A stretch of DNA of 64,000 nucleotides, taken from the NCBI RefSeq assembly GCF_000218895.1, contig NC_015703.1, positions 1,997,001 to 2,061,000 on the forward strand, in the 5' to 3' direction. Made by a program: the position numbers and the translations under genes. Below are positions 9,165 through 18,353 of this stretch, piece after piece. The notes under the pieces are model-generated. The model made no database searches and was not told the DNA's origin. It saw nothing but the letters and a program-made list of their open reading frames with translations. Numbering within the stretch: the first letter of the stretch is position 1; every line of letters begins with the position of its first letter. Source of the DNA: Runella slithyformis DSM 19594 (GTDB taxonomy: Bacteria > Bacteroidota > Bacteroidia > Cytophagales > Spirosomataceae).

Positions 9165-9266
9165 TTTGTGTTGGTCAAAACAGTAGAATCGGCATTAAGC
9201 AGCCGGTTATCTAACTGCCTGAATACCACTAATTGAATGCAAAATTAGATAACTAAATGCGAAGTT

Positions 9267-10238
9267 TCAAAACAACTGTTTCCAGGTGCCTTTTATGTAG
9301 TTGTACTTTAGGGTACTGGGAAGCGCTTTCCACCAATATTTGTTAATTTCAACGGCAAAAGAGGGTTGCATATAACAGTTAATGGCGCAGCCCTCACAGG
9401 CAGGCAAACGTCCTTCAAGGGCAATCAATTGTTGTACCTCTTCCGAATAATATAATTCTGCCAGACGGTTCTCAATCGAAAATTCTTTTAGCCCTAGATG
9501 ATAACAGGGAAGCACAAGCTTATTTTCAGGAGAAATAACAATAGTTGTACTGCCGGCAAGACAAACCGGTTTGTCTATGTGGTTGCCTCCGTCAATTCTA
9601 AGTTGCACAAAAGCATCGTTTAAATAGATATTACGTTTTTTACTCCAACTCCTCAATTCCGCAAGGGCCGAAGCTGATAATTGTGCGCCTACATTATTGT
9701 ATTCAAATACCGGATTCAAAATAAGCACCAAATCATTGGGAATACATATTTCTTTCCACATTTGCTCAATTTGATGGATATTATTCTCAAAAACGGTGAA
9801 TAATATATCAGGACGTTCATTCAATGATTTTGCCATTTGAATGGATTCCATCACCTTATCAAAACATTTTACCCCGCGAGAAGTATCGTGCTCTTCACGA
9901 ATAGGTGAATCCAGTGAAAAATGCAGCATATCTATCAATCCGCGCAGCTTATGAGCATATTTTGGATAGAGTAAACCATTGGAAGTGACCGTCGTTACTA
10001 AACCGGCTTTTTTTGCTTCACGAAGGAGTTCGTCCAATTGTCGATGCAACAGTGGCTCGCCGCCCGTAAAGTCGATTACTTTAACGCCGAGGCTTTTAAG
10101 AGCGGCAAAATTTGCTTTGGCATTTTCTATCGTAACATACGGGGAGGGACGTTCCCATATATCACAAAAACTACAGGTGGCGTTACAACGATACGTCACG
10201 TAGTAATTGCATAAAACCGGGTGTGATACAATACGCAT
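9267..10238 (-). CDS. Radical SAM protein with C-terminal cysteine cluster
   Basis: A 323-aa radical SAM enzyme starting at ATG 10238 (MRIVSHPVLCNYYVTYRC). The frame extends to a TTG at 10277, but that codon lies within the accD terminator. Cys18, Cys22 and Cys25 (CNATCSFC) form the CX3CX2C motif that holds the 4Fe-4S cluster cleaving S-adenosylmethionine, and DFTGGEPLLH is the SAM-binding GGE motif. The C-terminal part has further cysteines (VCLAGSTT, VLPCYH, LPACEGCAINCYMQ) resembling a SPASM or twitch auxiliary-cluster domain. Such proteins modify peptides or small molecules. No precursor peptide is visible nearby, so the substrate is unknown. Confidence 0.85.
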   Translation of the reverse strand: MRIVSHPVLCNYYVTYRCNATCSFCDIWERPSPYVTIENAKANFAALKSLGVKVIDFTGGEPLLHRQLDELLREAKKAGLVTTVTSNGLLYPKYAHKLRGLIDMLHFSLDSPIREEHDTSRGVKCFDKVMESIQMAKSLNERPDILFTVFENNIHQIEQMWKEICIPNDLVLILNPVFEYNNVGAQLSASALAELRSWSKKRNIYLNDAFVQLRIDGGNHIDKPVCLAGSTTIVISPENKLVLPCYHLGLKEFSIENRLAELYYSEEVQQLIALEGRLPACEGCAINCYMQPSFAVEINKYWWKALPSTLKYNYIKGTWKQLF

Positions 10239-10266
10239 AGCCAATACATTAAAACGGTCCAAAGCA

Positions 10267-10303
10267 AAAGGCCGCAACTACGGTTAGTATTATTGCGGCC
10301 TTT
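10267..10303 (-). terminator. accD terminator
   Basis: A perfect 11-bp inverted repeat (AAAGGCCGCAA at 10267-10277 and its complement at 10293-10303) lies 15 bases after the accD stop codon on the minus strand. Confidence 0.85.
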
Positions 10304-10317
10304 AGTGCAAAATTGGA

Positions 10318-11160
10318 TTATTGCAGCATTCGCAGGAGACTGGCCAATTTATCTTTTAAATCTTTTCTGTCAACAATAAAATCCAGAAACCCATGCTCTA
10401 ACACAAATTCTGCGCTTTGAAAGCCTTTTGGCAGGTCTTTTCCGATGGTTTCCCGAATGACTCTGGGCCCGGCAAAACCAATAAGCGCACCCGGTTCAGC
10501 TATGTTAAAATCTCCCAACATTGCATAAGAGGCCGTAACTCCGCCCGTAGTAGGATCCGTTAACAGAGAAATGTAGGGAAGTTTGGCTTCGGATAATAAT
10601 GCAAGTTTTGCTGAAGTTTTTGCCATTTGCATTAACGAATACCCTGCTTCCATCATACGTGCTCCACCGGAGCGTGAAATCATCAGGAAAGGCTTTTTAT
10701 GTTGTATGGCATGATCAATACCTCTGGCGATCTTCTCCCCTACTACCGAACCCATAGAGCCTCCGATAAAATTGAAATCCATGCAGCTTACCACAATATC
10801 AAGCTCATCCATTTTGCCGTATGCCGTACGAACGGCGTCTTTTAAGCCCGTTTTTTTGACGGTATCGCGAATACGATCGGGGTATTTTTTGGTATCTTCA
10901 AATTGAAGGGGATCACCTGATATCATGTCGGCATCCAGCTCAGTAAATTCTGCCTCATCAAATAAAATGCTGAAGTAGGCTTCTGAGCCTATCTTTTCAT
11001 GATAATTGCATTTTACACATGTATAAGCATTGAGTTTGTGCTCGCGTGTATGCATCACATGTTTGCAACTGGGACACTGGTACCAAAGCCCGTCCGGGGC
11101 TTCGCGTTTCATTTCCGTAGGCGTCTGAATGCCTCTCTCTTTTCTGGTAAACCAAGACAT
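10318..11160 (-). CDS. accD: Acetyl-CoA carboxylase carboxyltransferase subunit beta
   Basis: AccD pairs with AccA to transfer the carboxyl group from biotin carrier protein to acetyl-CoA, giving malonyl-CoA for fatty acid synthesis in the cytoplasm. The product is 280 aa, the usual length. The N-terminal zinc ribbon is intact: Cys29-x2-Cys32 and Cys48-x2-Cys51. The carboxyltransferase (crotonase-fold) part carries [20 protein letters not shown] and [17 protein letters not shown], both diagnostic. It has its own downstream terminator and a 140-bp upstream gap, so it is probably transcribed alone. Confidence 0.98.
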   Translation of the reverse strand: MSWFTRKERGIQTPTEMKREAPDGLWYQCPSCKHVMHTREHKLNAYTCVKCNYHEKIGSEAYFSILFDEAEFTELDADMISGDPLQFEDTKKYPDRIRDTVKKTGLKDAVRTAYGKMDELDIVVSCMDFNFIGGSMGSVVGEKIARGIDHAIQHKKPFLMISRSGGARMMEAGYSLMQMAKTSAKLALLSEAKLPYISLLTDPTTGGVTASYAMLGDFNIAEPGALIGFAGPRVIRETIGKDLPKGFQSAEFVLEHGFLDFIVDRKDLKDKLASLLRMLQ

Positions 11161-11242
11161 AAAAGTCAGCAGTTAACAGTTTAAAATGTACAGCTTGGCG
11201 TTGTATATATTAAATCCCTCATTTATAGGGTAATAAAAACAC

Positions 11243-11275
11243 TTGAGGCGCAAACTGCCGCAAAAGCGGCCTCAA
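11243..11275 (-). terminator. Probable terminator of the ftsZ/alkD transcript
   Basis: An inner stem GCCGC/GCGGC (11257-11261 with 11266-11270, AAAA loop) is framed by TTGAG/CTCAA (11243-11247 with 11271-11275). On the minus strand a T-rich run follows (TGTTTTTATTACC), 25 bases after the stop of the DNA alkylation repair gene. Confidence 0.6.
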
Positions 11276-11300
11276 AGATACTAAGAAATTTATCTATGCA

Positions 11301-12002
11301 TCAAAGAGTCAAATAATACTTGCGTTTAGACTCGGGAAAACGTTCGATCGCGTATCGTAAAGCCGTACGCGGCATTTTTTTAAGGTGAGTATCCAGAAAT
11401 TCTTCTAAGACCAACTCATCGCGCTTCCCAACTTCGCGTAGCATCCACCCTATGGCTTTGTGAATGAGGTCGTGTTTATGTGACAGCAATAACTCTGAGA
11501 GCTGAAGGGTATCAATAAATTGATTCCGTGAGATAAAATACCGGGTTGAAACAATGGACACACGCTGCGACCAAAGGTGGGGCCGCTCAGCCAATCTATA
11601 TAAAATGCTTCTATCTTTATGAAGTAAGAACGCCCCTACGATATCACAACACGACACATCTACCAAGTCCCAATTGTTGATTTGATGTAGATTTGATAAA
11701 TAAATATCAAAGATACGTTGCTGAGTCAGCTCATCTTTTTTTGCTTTCTGAAATCGTTTTGTCAATCCAATAAGAGCCGCCATTCTACATTCATGGTAAG
11801 GACTTTGAAGAAGCTCTGCCCATTCTTCAAGTGAAAGTGCAGGGTATTGTTTTACAATTTCACGAATTTCCGGCATGGTAATTCCTAAAAATACGTCACC
11901 TTCGCCGTATTGTCCTTTGCCTGTTTTAAAAAAATGAGAAAGAAAGGCAGCCTTTTCGGGGCTGCCTGGTTGTTTTAAATCAGTTATGAGTTGTTGAAGC
12001 AT
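11301..12002 (-). CDS. DNA alkylation repair protein (AlkD-like)
   Basis: A 233-aa all-helical protein of the AlkC/AlkD HEAT-like superfamily, DNA glycosylases that release alkylated bases such as 3- and 7-alkylpurines without flipping the base. It matches from FFKTGKGQYGEGDVFLGITMPEIR at the N-terminus through IGLTKRF, NNWDLVDVSC and DLIHKAIGWMLREVGKRD to TALRYAIERFPES at the C-terminus. The NNWDLVD and GWMLRE motifs carry acidic and aromatic residues typical of the DNA-binding groove. Its ATG is six bases after the ftsZ stop codon, so it is almost certainly cotranscribed with ftsZ at the end of the dcw block, an unusual partner. Confidence 0.88.
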   Translation of the reverse strand: MLQQLITDLKQPGSPEKAAFLSHFFKTGKGQYGEGDVFLGITMPEIREIVKQYPALSLEEWAELLQSPYHECRMAALIGLTKRFQKAKKDELTQQRIFDIYLSNLHQINNWDLVDVSCCDIVGAFLLHKDRSILYRLAERPHLWSQRVSIVSTRYFISRNQFIDTLQLSELLLSHKHDLIHKAIGWMLREVGKRDELVLEEFLDTHLKKMPRTALRYAIERFPESKRKYYLTL

Positions 12003-12008
12003 GCTTTT

Positions 12009-13511
12009 CTACCGCTTATGCTTGTCCAGTTTGATGGGAATGAACGCCTCTTCGGGCAAGGCAGGCTTTTGGTGTAAAACCACATTCTGTCGTAGATATG
12101 AGGGTCGTTCAAGCTCACTGGCTGAGTATTTGCTTTTAGTTATATCCTGAATAAGTTGACGCAAAATAGCCGGATCTTCCTGGGGTTCAGGATTATCAAA
12201 AGAGGGTATCTTGTTTGACGTCTCATTTGATTCCCGATACTCCGTCTCTTTTGGCTTCTGTACTGTCGGAGCCTCCGGTCCAGGGGAGATACTGGGTTTT
12301 ACTTCTACTTTTATTTCCTGTTTAAGCGGAGCCGGGGGATTAAAATTAGTTGTTTGGGTAACCCCATCTGATTTTCCTTCCTGCTTAGAATCCAAAACCA
12401 TTCCGTGTGTTGCAGGTTTTGGAGGGTCAGCGACGACAGGAATATCCTTTTTTTGGGATTTAAAACCGATGGAGTCATAGTGGAAAGGTAAATGAGAGTC
12501 CTCAAAACCTGCGGCAATCACCGTAACGAGTAAGTTATCTTTAAGTGTATCGTCAAAAATAACCCCTACTTTACACATATCGGCTTCGTCACCGATAAGG
12601 CTTTCAATGTAATTGGTAATAGCCATTTGCTCGTCAAGGGTGGCCATGTATTCTTCATCCGTACTCGAAGCAAGTGTAATAAGAATTTTTTGAGCACCGC
12701 GAATATCGCGGTTGTTGAGCAATGGCGAATTTAAGGCGGCTTCAATCGCTAATTCAGCACGGTTTTCACCCGATGCCGAAGCAGAACTCATTACAGATGT
12801 GCCGGCATTTTCAAGTACTTTTTTTACGTCCATGAAATCAGAGTTTACACTTCCATGAACCGTAATAATTTCTGCAATGCTTTTTACGGCATTGGATAAA
12901 ATATTGTCAGCGTGTTCGTACGCCCGTAAAATGGGCAACTTCCCGTATAATTTGGCTAATTCATCGTTTAGAATGACCAAGACCGTATCGCAGTGCTCTT
13001 TCAGTGCGTTAATTCCTTCCAACGCCTGATTCTTTTTACTGCGTCCTTCATGGCTATACGGTGCCGTAACAACCGCTACGGTAAGCATACCCATCTCTTT
13101 GGCTACCTGAGCAATCACAGGGGCTGCCCCTGTACCTGTACCACCTCCCATACCGGCAGTAATAAATACCATCTGAGTGGGTGGCTGCATCAGTTGTCGG
13201 ATATATTCAATGCTTTCTTCAGCTGCTTTTCGACCTGTAGCAGAATCTGTCCCTGCTCCAAGTCCTTTCAGCAAATCCGCTCCCAATTGAATTTTGTTTT
13301 CAATAGTGCTGCGCATCAGAGCCTGCTTATCGGTATTGCATACCACAAATCCTACATCCTTGATACCTTTCACATGCATGTGGTTGACGGCGTTGCTACC
13401 TCCTCCACCTACCCCAATCACTTTAATAATTGGTGCGTCTTCTGAATATTTTGAATTTTCCATGACGTACTCGTAGCCGTGGTCAAAAACGTTTTTTCTT
13501 GCAAAAACCAT
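12009..13511 (-). CDS. ftsZ: Cell division protein FtsZ
   Basis: FtsZ is the tubulin-like GTPase that forms the cytokinetic ring. Its GTP-binding domain shows VIGVGGGGSNAVNHM at about 31-45 and the tubulin signature GMGGGTGTGAAPVIA near 120. The T7-loop region (NDELAKLYGK to AEIITVHGSVNSDFMD) is present. At 500 aa it is longer than the roughly 380-400 aa of E. coli or B. subtilis FtsZ, because of a Pro- and Lys-rich linker from about 345 to 440, as in other Bacteroidota. A LERPSYLRQN motif near 465 probably corresponds to the C-terminal interaction peptide, with about 25 further residues. ATG 13511 and an ATG 16 codons later are both possible starts. It follows ftsA by about 110 bases. Confidence 0.97.
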   Translation of the reverse strand: MVFARKNVFDHGYEYVMENSKYSEDAPIIKVIGVGGGGSNAVNHMHVKGIKDVGFVVCNTDKQALMRSTIENKIQLGADLLKGLGAGTDSATGRKAAEESIEYIRQLMQPPTQMVFITAGMGGGTGTGAAPVIAQVAKEMGMLTVAVVTAPYSHEGRSKKNQALEGINALKEHCDTVLVILNDELAKLYGKLPILRAYEHADNILSNAVKSIAEIITVHGSVNSDFMDVKKVLENAGTSVMSSASASGENRAELAIEAALNSPLLNNRDIRGAQKILITLASSTDEEYMATLDEQMAITNYIESLIGDEADMCKVGVIFDDTLKDNLLVTVIAAGFEDSHLPFHYDSIGFKSQKKDIPVVADPPKPATHGMVLDSKQEGKSDGVTQTTNFNPPAPLKQEIKVEVKPSISPGPEAPTVQKPKETEYRESNETSNKIPSFDNPEPQEDPAILRQLIQDITKSKYSASELERPSYLRQNVVLHQKPALPEEAFIPIKLDKHKR

Positions 13512-13619
13512 AATTTTTTAATGAGAAACAATTGGTGAGGTCGAAATAAAATTTTTAGTGTCAGTAAGAATCCTTCCCCTCCATGTCATCCTGCATAAGA
13601 CCTTTCCATATAAATGTGC

Positions 13620-14915
13620 CTACATCCTTGATTTTAAGGTCTTTAATTCCAAATCCGCCCCAAAGTCCCCCGGTTTTTTTTTCTCCTGTTCTTTCTCCTG
13701 CTTACTTTTCTTAATTACCCGTTTGTCAAGCGGTTTAATGCTGGACCAAGCTAAGCCCAAAGCGGTTGCAAAAGCAGGCTCATTCATTAAGGCATCATGT
13801 AAAGGCCCATTGGTGCGTTCCAAATTTTGAGGTTTGCCTATCTGCACATACATCCCCGTTACTTCTCTGAAAATAGAATCGATCCCGTTTATTTTTGCCG
13901 TTCCGCCGGTCAACACAATTCCTGCTCTGAGTTTATGCTCATAACCTGCCTTTTTTACTTCAGCAAATACCAACGCGGCAATTTCACGAAGTCGGGCTCG
14001 GGCAATGAGTACGATATTGCGCGCAACGATTTCAATAGGCGGGATGCCGTCAGCGGTAGGTACCACCAGGAGGGTATTCAAACTGCAGGCATTGGGATTT
14101 GTTTCACTCAGCGTTGTTTTTGCCTCTTCGGCACTCTCCTGTGTCAAATGACAGCCTTCCCGAATATCATTCGTAATGTGATTGCCTCCAAAAGGAAGAA
14201 CAACCGTGTGACGTAATAGCCCCTCGTGATAGATGGCAATGTCAGTGGTTCCCCCACCGATATCTACCAACACTACTCCCAGGTTTTTATGATCTTCTGT
14301 CAAAACAGCCAATCCTGACGCTAAAGGAGATGCTGCAAAACCATCTTCATTGTCTACCTGGATATTTGCTTTTTGAAGCGAATCTTTTATTTGGTAAAGG
14401 GCCGTTTTCTTAGCCGTAATAATCTTAAAATCACCGCTCAGTTTTAAACCGATATGTCCTACCGGATCATCAATCTCATGTTGTTCGCCTACGGCAAATT
14501 TGAGCGGCAAAAGATGGATTATTTGGTTGGAGTCCGAATCATACGTTTGCTGCATATCTTCAAACAATACCCCCACATCCTCGCCTTTTACAGAAGCCGA
14601 TTTACAGGTCACAGAACCCGTTTCCGACAATGTTTCCAAATGCGTGCCGCTGACGTTGACGGTGGCAGTTAAGGGATAATTAAGCAAATCAGGTCTTTCC
14701 GCTTTTTTCGCCGCTATTTCCAGTGCCTGTCGAATAGCTTCTTTCGTTTTTACAGGGTTATTAATAATTCCCCTGTATACACCTTCGTTACGTGCCGAGC
14801 CCAATCCTACTACTTCCAGCATGATATGGTTATTGTAGATTTTTGGCTTCGCCAATATCGCAGCTACCTTGGTACTGCCGATGTCAATTCCTAAAAAAAT
14901 AACATTTTCTGACAT
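13620..14915 (-). CDS. ftsA: Cell division protein FtsA
   Basis: FtsA is the actin-like ATPase that anchors FtsZ to the membrane and recruits later division proteins. The 431-aa product shows the phosphate-1 motif GIDIGSTKVAAI at 9-20, the family-specific 1C subdomain after it, the phosphate-2 motif VVLVDIGGGTTDIAIY near 215 and the adenosine motif IVLTGGTAKINGI near 335. The C-terminus is rich in Lys and Glu (RVIKKSKQEKEQEKKK) and ends without an obvious amphipathic membrane-targeting helix, unlike E. coli FtsA. It lies 14 bases after ftsQ and directly before ftsZ, in the standard dcw order. Confidence 0.96.
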   Translation of the reverse strand: MSENVIFLGIDIGSTKVAAILAKPKIYNNHIMLEVVGLGSARNEGVYRGIINNPVKTKEAIRQALEIAAKKAERPDLLNYPLTATVNVSGTHLETLSETGSVTCKSASVKGEDVGVLFEDMQQTYDSDSNQIIHLLPLKFAVGEQHEIDDPVGHIGLKLSGDFKIITAKKTALYQIKDSLQKANIQVDNEDGFAASPLASGLAVLTEDHKNLGVVLVDIGGGTTDIAIYHEGLLRHTVVLPFGGNHITNDIREGCHLTQESAEEAKTTLSETNPNACSLNTLLVVPTADGIPPIEIVARNIVLIARARLREIAALVFAEVKKAGYEHKLRAGIVLTGGTAKINGIDSIFREVTGMYVQIGKPQNLERTNGPLHDALMNEPAFATALGLAWSSIKPLDKRVIKKSKQEKEQEKKKPGDFGADLELKTLKSRM

Positions 14916-14929
14916 ACAGAGCTAGAGTT

Positions 14930-15697
14930 TTACTCACACACAATTTGATTTCGAAACTTAACACTAACGCGTTTATATTTTTCCCACCCTTTCAGGGGTA
15001 AAATATTCTTATAAAATATTTTTAACTTCTCAAACTTAACGTCAAAGTCATCAGGCAAACCAAAATCTATTAGATGCTGCCCTACCTGCGGAACTAAAAT
15101 AACCTCACTGTCATTGGCGACGATCACTTCCGCGACCTGTGCTTTCCAAAAAGCGTTTTGTTGAAGTGCCTTTAAAAAGGCAACCAGTTGCTTTCCGTTT
15201 GAGGAGGCTAAGTTTTGTTTTTTTGTAAAGAACTCACCGGAAACCAATACGGTCCTTGCGGCAAATCTTCCCGAAAGAGGAACTATTTCACCCGATTCGG
15301 TCAGATATCCGCCTTGGGCAGCATTCAGAAGCTTGTCGCTATTGGGAGCTGCGGTTGAAATAAGGCGCCCGATAGGACGTTGCTGTATAATAGATACGAC
15401 CAAATTTCCTGATAAATCTCGAAACACCTGACAATTATTTATCAAACGGTTTCTCATCACCCTTTTTTCCAGCCCTTTTAGATTAATTTCTGAAAAGGCC
15501 ATTCCTTCAATTACATCAGCTCCCTTGAGGGTGATCAGGTCTTTAATATCCTGTTCATTGAAAAAAGGATATTCCGCGTTTTCATCCAATTTCACAATAA
15601 TTCCCTTACAACGCTTACTTTTTTGTTGTAACTCAACAAAAAAAACAAGCGCCCCAACGAGCAATATTCCAACAACGGCCCAAACCCAACGTTTCAT
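14930..15697 (-). CDS. ftsQ: Cell division protein FtsQ
   Basis: FtsQ/DivIB is a bitopic membrane protein linking early and late divisome components. The 255-aa product has one N-terminal transmembrane segment (WVWAVVGILLVGALVFFVEL, residues 3-22). A POTRA-like domain follows (CKGIIVKLDENAEYPFFNEQ into NLKGLEKRVMRNRLINNCQV, about 33-105), then a beta domain. Sequence conservation is low in this family, so the call rests on topology and on its position between murC and ftsA. Confidence 0.9.
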   Translation of the reverse strand: MKRWVWAVVGILLVGALVFFVELQQKSKRCKGIIVKLDENAEYPFFNEQDIKDLITLKGADVIEGMAFSEINLKGLEKRVMRNRLINNCQVFRDLSGNLVVSIIQQRPIGRLISTAAPNSDKLLNAAQGGYLTESGEIVPLSGRFAARTVLVSGEFFTKKQNLASSNGKQLVAFLKALQQNAFWKAQVAEVIVANDSEVILVPQVGQHLIDFGLPDDFDVKFEKLKIFYKNILPLKGWEKYKRVSVKFRNQIVCE

Positions 15698-15754
15698 ATA
15701 GTGTCTTGATCGTTCATTTTTAAGAAAGAATAATAGAGTTTAACTTTCTTATAA

Positions 15755-17143
15755 TTAAATAGTTACATTTTCTAAAATGACTTTTATGGATTGAATATAC
15801 GAGTCAATGTCACCGGCACCAATGGTCGCAACAACATCCAGTGGACGATTTTTAATAACGTTTATCAAATCTGACTTTAAACATTGGGTTTTGTCACAGG
15901 TTATTTTTTCAAAAATGATGTCAGAGCTGATACCTTCAATCGGTAATTCGCGGGCAGGATAAATATCCAAAAGGATGACACTGTCGGCCAACGATAAACT
16001 TTGCGAAAATTCTGCGGCAAAGTCTCTGGTGCGGCTGTATAGATGCGGTTGAAAGATCGCGGTAATATGCCGGTCGGGATACAGCGCTTTCAACGATGAC
16101 AAAAATGCCTTTACTTCGGCCGGATGATGCGCATAATCGTCAATCAGAACTTTATGCTCGGTTTTTAAATAATATTCAAAACGTCTTTTGACACCCCCAA
16201 AGGTCTCAATAGCGGCCCGAATATGGTCGCCGGACAGCCCTAATGTTAATCCAACCGCAGACGCCGCAACGGCATTTTCTACGTTATGGTAGCCGGGTAC
16301 CCGGAGCTTTATATCATTGATCAGACCTGCAGGATGCACAATGTCAAAGACAAAGCAGGCATCTTCTATGCGAATATTTCGGGCGTGATATGCTCCTTCG
16401 TGCAAGCCATATTCCTCCACTTTTGCCGTTGTTTTATCTGCCAATGATAACCCCTTCCTCATAAACAAACGGCCGGCCGGCTTAATTTGACGTACAAAGG
16501 CTGAAAAAGATTCTAATACCGAATCATGGCTGCCATAAATATCCAGGTGGTCGGCGTCGGTAGAAGTAACAATGGCAAGGTCGGGAAACAAGGTCAAAAA
16601 AGAACGGTCAAATTCGTCAGCTTCTACTACGCAGGGAACTTGGCTAAGCCGGTCAACGGGATTGTTGAGAAGCATATTCGTTCCGTAATTCTGAGTAATG
16701 CCTCCCAAAAATGCCGCACAATTCACGCCCGAATGCCGCAATATGTGGGCCGTCATGGATGAAGTGGTGGTTTTTCCGTGTGTTCCGGCCACTCCGATGG
16801 TATACATTCCTCCGGCGATCAAGCCTAATACCTGAGAGCGTTTTTGAATCGTAAAATGATTTTCTTTAAGATAATTGTATTCGGAATGGTTTTGAGGAAT
16901 GGCAGGGGTATAAACAACCAACGTTTTAGCAGGGTTTTGCAAAAAAGCGCTTGGGATCAACTCCACTGAATCTTCAAAATGGACAGCAATACCTTCGGCA
17001 TGGAGTGTGTCGGTCAATAAGGTTGGTGTGCGGTCGTAACCGGCTACTTCAAAACCATTGATACGAAACCAACGTGCTAAGGCACTCATTCCGATACCGC
17101 CGATACCGAGGAAATAGATGTATTTATAATCTGTAATTTGCAT
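15755..17143 (-). CDS. murC: UDP-N-acetylmuramate--L-alanine ligase MurC
   Basis: MurC adds the first amino acid of the peptidoglycan stem, L-alanine, to UDP-MurNAc using ATP. The 462-aa protein has the three Mur ligase domains. The N-terminal Rossmann domain begins YIYFLGIGGIGMSALARWF, the MurC version that binds the UDP-sugar. The ATP-binding P-loop is VAGTHGKTTTSSM near 120. The central EADEFDRSFL and DHLDIYGSHD motifs and the C-terminal DDYAHHPAEVKAFL, diagnostic for MurC, are all present. It lies between murG and ftsQ in the usual order. Confidence 0.98.
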   Translation of the reverse strand: MQITDYKYIYFLGIGGIGMSALARWFRINGFEVAGYDRTPTLLTDTLHAEGIAVHFEDSVELIPSAFLQNPAKTLVVYTPAIPQNHSEYNYLKENHFTIQKRSQVLGLIAGGMYTIGVAGTHGKTTTSSMTAHILRHSGVNCAAFLGGITQNYGTNMLLNNPVDRLSQVPCVVEADEFDRSFLTLFPDLAIVTSTDADHLDIYGSHDSVLESFSAFVRQIKPAGRLFMRKGLSLADKTTAKVEEYGLHEGAYHARNIRIEDACFVFDIVHPAGLINDIKLRVPGYHNVENAVAASAVGLTLGLSGDHIRAAIETFGGVKRRFEYYLKTEHKVLIDDYAHHPAEVKAFLSSLKALYPDRHITAIFQPHLYSRTRDFAAEFSQSLSLADSVILLDIYPARELPIEGISSDIIFEKITCDKTQCLKSDLINVIKNRPLDVVATIGAGDIDSYIQSIKVILENVTI

Positions 17144-17191
17144 GCTCGTTTTTTAATCAGTTAGAATGATTCTCCATTCTTTTTATACAAG

Positions 17192-18286
17192 TTATACAAG
17201 GCCCAGTACCGTTTCTGCAATTTTTTTTGCCGCGTCGGGCTTGCCCAGCTTCTTGATATTTCGGCTCAAAATCTGTTGTTTTTCGGTGTCCTGTAATAAT
17301 CTGAGGGCCGTCTGTACCAGTTCTTCTTTAGCATCTTTATCTTTTATCAACAGTGCGGCATTTTGGTCCACTAAACTCATCGCATTTTTTGTCTGGTGAT
17401 CTTCAGAGGCAAATGGAAAAGGAACTAAAATCGCCGGCTTAGCCACTAAACATAATTCTGACACGGATAAAGCCCCGGCTCTTGATACCACCACATCGGC
17501 CAGTGCATACGCCAAGTCCATTTCATAAATAAAATCAAAGGCTTTGGCATAAGGTGTTTTCAGGGCATGAATGGCTGCAGTTGCCTTATCTGCATAAGGT
17601 TTTCCTGTTTGCCAAAGCACTTGATACCCGGAGTCAATCAACAATTTCAGTCCTGCTTCAATGCTTTCATTGATCGTTCTGGCTCCCAGACTGCCCCCTA
17701 TCACCAAAAGGGTTTTATGATTGGGCTGTAAGCCAAAATGCGCATACGCCTGTTCCCGTTTGTCTTTTACCTCCAGAATGTCGCTTCTAACGGGGTTTCC
17801 GGTCATTTTAAGCTTATTTTTTGGGAAAAACAGCTCCATGTTAGGGTAGGCCACACAAATTGCTTTAGCACGCTTTGCCAGCAATTTATTAGTGATGCCT
17901 GCATAAGAGTTTTGTTCTTGGATCAACGTAGGAATTCCCAGTAACGAAGCGATCATCAACAGGGGACCGCTGGCAAATCCGCCCACACCAATGGCTACAT
18001 CGGGTTTAAAACTCTTAATAATGCTGCGTGCTCTGAGTAAACTGCGCGTGAGCTTAATGGGAAACGAAAGGTTATCCATTGAAACTTCACGTTTGATCCC
18101 GGCAATGGGCAAACCTATGATTTCATATCCGGCTTTAGGGACTTTTTCCATTTCCATTTTACCCAAAGCCCCTACAAACAAAATTTGAATGGCAGGATCG
18201 ATGACTTTGAGTGCATTGGCGATGGCAATGGCCGGGTAAATATGCCCGCCGGTGCCGCCCCCGCTGATGATTACTTTCTTTATCAT
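17192..18286 (-). CDS. murG: UDP-N-acetylglucosamine--undecaprenyl-pyrophosphoryl-MurNAc-pentapeptide transferase MurG
   Basis: MurG is the membrane-associated GT28 glycosyltransferase that turns lipid I into lipid II by adding GlcNAc. I start it at ATG 18286 (MIKKVIISGGGTGGHIYPA), giving 364 aa. The frame is open to a TTG at 18322, but the glycine-rich loop then lies unusually far from the N-terminus. The first loop GGGTGGHIYPA, the second GGFASGPLL and the third LLVIGGSLGARTINE bind the lipid-diphosphate and UDP moieties. VVSRAGALSVSELCLVAKPA and PFPFASEDHQTKNA are the nucleotide-sugar motifs. Confidence 0.97.
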   Translation of the reverse strand: MIKKVIISGGGTGGHIYPAIAIANALKVIDPAIQILFVGALGKMEMEKVPKAGYEIIGLPIAGIKREVSMDNLSFPIKLTRSLLRARSIIKSFKPDVAIGVGGFASGPLLMIASLLGIPTLIQEQNSYAGITNKLLAKRAKAICVAYPNMELFFPKNKLKMTGNPVRSDILEVKDKREQAYAHFGLQPNHKTLLVIGGSLGARTINESIEAGLKLLIDSGYQVLWQTGKPYADKATAAIHALKTPYAKAFDFIYEMDLAYALADVVVSRAGALSVSELCLVAKPAILVPFPFASEDHQTKNAMSLVDQNAALLIKDKDAKEELVQTALRLLQDTEKQQILSRNIKKLGKPDAAKKIAETVLGLV

Positions 18287-18353
18287 ACGTTTTTTATGAC
18301 CAAAAGGATGAAAACCTGCCAATTTTTTACGGCTTGTTTTCCTGTCTCACCCT

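Noticed and set aside
10239-10277. TTG start that lengthens the radical SAM protein
   Set aside because: The TTG lies within the accD terminator hairpin; ATG 10238 fits the family start.
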